From the NCBI GenBank assembly GCA_964542585.1, contig CAZIUI010000009.1, positions 24,499 to 88,498 on the forward strand: DNA of 64,000 nt, in the 5' to 3' direction. The translations under genes and the position numbers were made by a program. Positions within the stretch are counted from its first letter, which is position 1; each line of letters begins with the position of its first letter. This stretch comes from CAYYUA01 sp964542585 (GTDB lineage Bacteria; Bacteroidota; Bacteroidia; CAILMK01; CAYYUA01). The notes below the pieces were generated by a model that was given only the letters and a program-made list of their open reading frames with translations, had not been told where the DNA came from and ran no database searches. Shown one piece after another: positions 61,410 to 64,000 of this stretch.

Positions 61410-62305
61410 ATGGCAGGCTTAACGCAGGAGCAGACCAACAGGCTTTGGCAGGCGCTTCGGGAGAACGGGATAGAACCCACGCAATATGAGGGCTTGTTTG
61501 GTTTATTACAAGAGGATATTGAAGCAAGAATGACCGATGCCGGTTATGAGGAAGTTTTAATGAAACCCTTCTCCAAATCCCCCATAAAGGCAAGCCTAAT
61601 CATAATGCCAATTATCGTGTATATTTAGGTCGGTACACCAAAAAGCAACTATTTTACAACCTATTCCAGGATTGGCCGGTCTGGAAAATGGTTTTATGGA
61701 GCCTTTTTTTATTAGGGTTCATCATTTCGGGTTTTTTTCCAGGCGTTGATCTTATGAAGGTTAATATGGGGTTATTGGGAATTGTGGTTATGGCCGCAGT
61801 AATCAATAACGTATTTGCCATTGCGATGCTTAAAAAATCGATGAGCATAACCCTGAAAAACTGGCTATCCACCAAACATCTATTGATTTTTATAGCCATT
61901 CTTGGCTTTTTGGTAGCTTTACTTTGGCCTATTCCGGGTTTCAAAATAAAAATGTTGGTCTTAGCGCTAATACTTGCGTTAGCAGGCCATACCTTTTACC
62001 TTTTCCTGCGTGAAGCGGGACCAGCTAATTACATCTCAGGAAAAATCCGGGAGCTAATACGTTATATGAATAGCCCTCTCGGGATTTATTTCCCTTTTTT
62101 GGGTATATTGTCATTGATCTTCGACAACTTTCCAGCCTTTTCTATTTATGGTCAAATTATTTTAGGTATTCTGGGTTTAGCGGTGTTATTCTGGAACATT
62201 GAGGGCTACCGTTCCTTGAAAACATTGGATGGTTTTATTCCGCTTTATACGTGGTTTTCAGAAAAAAACAATATAAGGTTACCTGCTTATGATAGTCAGC
62301 ATTAA
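61410..62305 (+). pseudogene. membrane protein gene broken by one frameshift
   Basis: The first frame (61410-61628) begins MAGLTQEQTNRLWQALREN and has DIEARMTDAGYEEVLMKPF before it runs off into a wrong frame. The second, open from 61550, gives LLQIPHKGKPNHNANYRVYLG, then RYTKKQLFYNLFQDWPVW and about five hydrophobic helices (VLWSLFLLGFIISGFFPG, LLIFIAILGFLVALLWPIPG). Joined near 61550-61590 they form one protein of about 298 residues. I do not recognise the family. The amphipathic start resembles regulatory N-termini of some Bacteroidota membrane proteins. Confidence 0.6.
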
Positions 62306-62565
62306 AAGCTTTGCCAAAGAAAAATGCTGTCTCGGATTTACGCCTTTAATAATTGGGGATTGCTATTTGGCTACGTCTTTAGCCTCTTGGATCTCTTTAG
62401 AATAATAAGTTTTGAGGGGCTTTGGTCAATAATCATGCCTTTTAAGGCAATTTTCTAAATTTATAGCCAGGGGCCTTAAGGCTAATAGAGGTATCCAGGT
62501 ACATAATGCCTACTTCGAGTCTAATTTAGGAAGGTGAAGGGCCCGGTAAGCAAAGGGATAAAACG

Positions 62566-63930
62566 CTAAACCACTCCCTGATCCAACATGGCATCGGCCA
62601 CTTTCACAAATCCGGCAAGGTTGGCGCCTTTTACATAATCCACCGAGCCATCTTCATGCGCTCCATACTCTACGCAAAGGCTGTGAATATCCTGCATGAC
62701 CTCGTATAGCTTGTGGTCCACCTGCTCTGCCGTCCAGGCCATACGCATAGCGTTCTGGCTCATTTCCAGGCCAGAGGTCGCAACGCCTCCGGCATTAGCA
62801 GCCTTCCCTGGTCCTATGAAGATGTTTTGTTCCTGAAGATAGGTCAGGGCATCAGCTGTGAGGGGCATATTCGCACCTTCAGCAACCAGTAAAACACCTG
62901 CTTTAACCAGGTTGGCGGCATTTTCCTGGTCTAGTTCGTTATGAGTGGCACAGGGGAGGGCTATCTGAGCTTCCGGTACAACGTCCCAAGGACGAGCCCC
63001 TTGATGATAAGTAGCACTGAACTGCTGAGTGTAGTGATGGATTCGCTCTTTTTGTTCTAATTTCAGCCATCGCAGGTATTCCAGCTTCTCTTCGTTTATG
63101 CCTTCTGGGTCCAGAATAGCCCCACGTGAGTCAGATGCTGAAACTACCCTCCCCCCAAAGTCATTAATCTTTTCCATGGCATAAAGGGCTACATCGCCCG
63201 AACCGGAAACCGCTACTTCCTTTCCGGCGACCTCATTTCCGATACGCTGTAGCATTTGCTTGGTAAAATAAACCAGACCATATCCCGTTGCCTGTGGCCG
63301 TATCAAGGATCCACCCCAGTTCATGCTTTTACCGGTTAATACCCCGGAGAATGAATTCGTCAACCGTTTATACTGCCCAAATAAGTATCCGATTTCCTGG
63401 TTGCCGACTCCGAGATCCCCAGCCGGAACATCCACTTCCGGACCAATATGGCGGTATAGTTCGGTCATAAAAGATTGGCAGAACCGCATGATTTCCTCGT
63501 CACTTCGTCCTTTAGGGTCAAAATCAGCGCCCCCTTTTCCTCCACCTAGCGGCAGGGTAGTCAAGGCATTTTTGAACACCTGCTCAAAGCCAAGGAATTT
63601 CAGGATGGATTCATTAACCGTGGGATGAAAGCGTAAGCCGCCTTTATAGGGGCCAATAGCTGAATTAAATTGCACACGATACCCGCGATTCACTTGCACA
63701 TGGTTATGGTCATCAACCCATGGAACGCGAAAAGAGATGATCCGCTCAGGTTCAATGATCCGTTCCAGGATATTGCACTGTTCATAAGCTGGATTGGCCA
63801 TGGAGTAGGGTACTATTGTCTGCGCGATCTCTAGTACAGCCTGTTGAAACTCTGACTGGTGGGGATTTCGATGCTTAACTCTATGCATGAAATCGGAGAT
63901 GGCAGTTTCTTTTTCCTTGGTATTGTCCAT
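62566..63930 (-). CDS. gdhA: NADP-type glutamate dehydrogenase
   Basis: The enzyme makes glutamate from 2-oxoglutarate and ammonium. It has FRVPWVDDHNHVQVNRGYRVQFNSAIGPYKGGLRFHP, the catalytic Lys in LPLGGGKGGADFDPKGRSD, PAGDLGVGNQEIGYLFGQYK and the NADP fold VAVSGSGDVALYAMEKI. The end has FIGPGKAANAGGVATSGLEMSQN. ATG at 63930 (MDNTKEKETAISDF) is chosen over 63969 because the upstream codons would lie in the promoter. It is 454 residues. Confidence 0.96.
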   Translation of the reverse strand: MDNTKEKETAISDFMHRVKHRNPHQSEFQQAVLEIAQTIVPYSMANPAYEQCNILERIIEPERIISFRVPWVDDHNHVQVNRGYRVQFNSAIGPYKGGLRFHPTVNESILKFLGFEQVFKNALTTLPLGGGKGGADFDPKGRSDEEIMRFCQSFMTELYRHIGPEVDVPAGDLGVGNQEIGYLFGQYKRLTNSFSGVLTGKSMNWGGSLIRPQATGYGLVYFTKQMLQRIGNEVAGKEVAVSGSGDVALYAMEKINDFGGRVVSASDSRGAILDPEGINEEKLEYLRWLKLEQKERIHHYTQQFSATYHQGARPWDVVPEAQIALPCATHNELDQENAANLVKAGVLLVAEGANMPLTADALTYLQEQNIFIGPGKAANAGGVATSGLEMSQNAMRMAWTAEQVDHKLYEVMQDIHSLCVEYGAHEDGSVDYVKGANLAGFVKVADAMLDQGVV

Positions 63931-63966
63931 GAATATAAGTACTTGTTTGGGTTCATTTCGCAGGAG

Positions 63967-63974
63967 CAAATATA
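63967..63974 (-). promoter_or_regulatory. TAnnTTTG -7 element for gdhA
   Basis: On the minus strand TATATTTG lies 36 bases upstream of the gdhA ATG. The -33 element would be near the window end; none is clear. Confidence 0.5.
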
Positions 63975-64000
63975 GAACGAAAGCTCGCAGATTATTTATT

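Noticed and set aside
1..64000. CRISPR array, prophage, defence island, rRNA or tRNA genes
   Set aside because: I looked in the intergenic gaps on both strands and saw no regular spaced repeats, phage or defence genes, or tRNA-like T-loop sequence. A covariance search (tRNAscan-SE, Infernal) would settle the RNA genes.

Overview
The window comes from a chromosome of the phylum Bacteroidota, most likely a gliding-type member of the Cytophagales or a close relative. The evidence is a set of type IX secretion and gliding genes (porU, porV, porP/sprF-like, gldJ, a PorT-like barrel), tandem DUF1573 proteins, a DUF5686 protein, an F-ATPase operon reduced to atpD-atpC, and promoters of the phylum-specific TTTG / TAnnTTTG type. 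Almost everything is single-copy core metabolism. I see no prophage, CRISPR array, restriction or defence island, rRNA or tRNA. The only mobile-element trace is a doubtful transposase scrap near 61 kb.

Layout. 1-8.2 kb: partial acetyltransferase, RluE-like pseudouridine synthase, truncated FKBP-type lipoprotein, rsmI-lnt, two DUF1573 proteins, then rng, a 30-residue ribosomal protein, a TPR protein and HU on the minus strand. 8.3-14 kb: mutY, ssb, two conserved unknowns, a DUF5686 outer-membrane protein. 14-24.8 kb: anmK, nnrDE, gltX, hutU, an FMN reductase, atpDC, a DPM1-like glycosyltransferase, gmhB, 3-hydroxyanthranilate dioxygenase. 24.9-31.9 kb: pyrR-pyrB, an unknown barrel fusion, mnmE, a mitochondrial-type citrate synthase, an MBL hydrolase, ispF. 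31.9-40.6 kb: secretion and gliding block, porU-porV on minus and porP-gldJ-barrel on plus. 40.7-45.4 kb: minus-strand run prfB, yraN, rlmH, thioesterase, map, fabD, queD. 45.5-53.5 kb: hldD, rpiB, rpsO-pnp, rpe, two glycosyltransferases, a rhodanese. 53.6-58.2 kb: methionine operon metY-metX-(broken thioesterase)-hom under a SAM-I riboswitch. 58.6-64 kb: two small unknowns, a 1-Cys peroxiredoxin, degraded sequence, a frameshifted membrane-protein gene and gdhA.

The most interesting signal is regulatory. Two very short open reading frames ending in runs of Cys codons with a Trp codon lie in the leaders of sulfur genes. One encodes MHQCWCC and sits between the SAM-I riboswitch and metY. The other ends in STCCCWG and sits upstream of the two-domain sulfurtransferase. 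Together they look like a cysteine-sensing leader-peptide system. A second oddity is prfB: its autoregulatory +1 frameshift site is intact except that the slippery codon is followed by UAG, a stop that RF2 does not read.

Several genes are better started at an internal ATG than at the longest open frame; chosen starts are explained per gene. All function calls rest on motif recognition by eye, with no database search.
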